This document shows positions 6,482-6,989 of a stretch of 6,989 bases of DNA, piece by piece (position 1 is the first letter of the stretch; the number at the start of each line of letters is the position of its first letter). The notes beneath the pieces were generated by a model. The model ran no database searches, was not told where the DNA came from, and worked only from the letters and a program-made list of their open reading frames with translations. Location of the stretch: contig JAFGVZ010000191.1 in NCBI GenBank assembly GCA_016937725.1, forward strand, positions 1 through 6,989, read 5' to 3'. Origin of the DNA: Paracoccaceae bacterium. Lineage in GTDB: Bacteria; Pseudomonadota; Alphaproteobacteria; Rhodobacterales; Rhodobacteraceae. The translations under genes and the position numbers were made by a program.

Positions 6482-6989
6482 GAAGCGCATTCACAACCCC
6501 GCCCAGCAGCACCACATAGGCCGACAGGTAGAACCACATCAGCAGGGCCACGACGGCCCCGATGGAGCCGTATACCTCGTTATAACTGCCGAAATTCCCG
6601 ATATAGAGCGAGAAGACAGCCGACCCGCCCACCCATAGCACCAAGGCAGTCAGCAGTCCCGGCCAAAGGCGTGTTGTGGGCCGATTTGGCCCGATGCGGT
6701 AAAACACCCATAACCAAAGCGCGATCATTCCCAACGCCACCGCCCATCGGGCGCCGAGCGCCAGCCATCCGGCAAGCCCGCCCAGCGGGAAGAAGGCCAG
6801 CACAACCGGCATAACCAGAATGGCCAGCAGCGCAACGATCCCGGCCAGCATCATGCCCAGCGTGATGACAAGCACCGCGCCTGCTTGCGCCAAACCAGAG
6901 CGCTTGCGCCCGCCATAGACCGCGTTAAGACCTTTTAGCAGGGCATCCACGCCCCTGCGGGCCAGAAACAGCGCCACAGTGACCGACAA
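6426..6989 (-). CDS. YihY/BrkB-family inner membrane protein (N-terminal part beyond the window)
   Basis: The C-terminal 187 or so residues are present. The frame is open to the right edge, so the true start lies outside; the TTG at 6989-6987 is not to be taken as a start. Family members are usually about 280-300 aa. Seen: four likely membrane segments at about residues 36-68, 73-97, 109-130 and 142-168 of the visible part. The family signatures are RRGVDALLKGLNAVYG, FYRIGPNRP and FSLYIGNFGSYNEVYGSIGA followed by LLMWFYLSAYVVLLG. Known: this family was once annotated as ribonuclease BN, a name since moved to another protein; its function is not settled. Odd: after YVVLLG the usual AELNA is GVVNA, losing a generally conserved Glu. 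The last 56 bp overlap the end of map. Confidence 0.92.
   Translation of the reverse strand: MSVTVALFLARRGVDALLKGLNAVYGGRKRSGLAQAGAVLVITLGMMLAGIVALLAILVMPVVLAFFPLGGLAGWLALGARWAVALGMIALWLWVFYRIGPNRPTTRLWPGLLTALVLWVGGSAVFSLYIGNFGSYNEVYGSIGAVVALLMWFYLSAYVVLLGGVVNALLSAPQHAMLDETDPPGSL

Noticed and set aside
6011..6490. A 159-codon reverse frame opposite map
   Set aside because: It is antisense to the map region that encodes four of the five metal ligands and shows no family motif.
1..6989. CRISPR array, tRNA/rRNA, insertion sequence or phage genes
   Set aside because: No regularly spaced repeats, no RNA gene signatures, no transposase or integrase motifs, and nearly all of the DNA is taken up by recognisable genes.

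Overview
The window looks like a chromosomal piece of an alphaproteobacterium of the Rhodobacteraceae/Paracoccaceae (Roseobacter-Rhodobacter) group. The DNA is GC-rich. The methionine aminopeptidase and the Hint_2-domain protein both read as typical members of families I know from that group. This assignment is from recognition only; no search was run.

Layout: (1) bases 1-77 hold what may be the last 24 codons of a membrane-protein gene. A 254-aa forward gene follows (107-871). It has a Rossmann-like N-terminus resembling MptE/DUF115 or GT42 sugar-transferase folds, and its function is unknown. (2) Three reverse-strand genes lie in the order hybrid sensor histidine kinase (5442 or 5565 down to 2566), NarL/LuxR-type response regulator (2546-1911) and Hint_2-domain protein (1830-811). 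The kinase-regulator gap is 19 bp, so these two are very likely one two-component operon. The Hint gene follows after 80 bp and may be co-transcribed. (3) A type I methionine aminopeptidase gene (map, 5597-6481) diverges from the kinase. It uses a TTG start with a strong Shine-Dalgarno sequence. (4) The 3' part of a YihY/BrkB-family membrane protein gene lies on the reverse strand and runs off the right edge.

The packing is very tight. Both convergent gene pairs overlap tail to tail, by 61 bp (811-871) and 56 bp (6426-6481), leaving no room for an intergenic terminator. The only control-type spacer is the kinase/map divergent region at about 5443-5596. There, -10-like hexamers on both strands fall on the same few bases.

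How the genes may work together: a soluble kinase with one GAF and three PAS domains would sense an internal signal. It would autophosphorylate on His592 and pass phosphate to its own receiver and/or to the adjacent LuxR-type regulator. The other genes show no clear link to this pathway. I saw no RNA genes, mobile elements, CRISPR arrays or long repeats. The points most worth a second look are an extra stretch of about 19 residues next to the active site of the aminopeptidase, the Hint-domain protein beside the two-component pair, and the shared divergent promoter region that bears on the kinase start.
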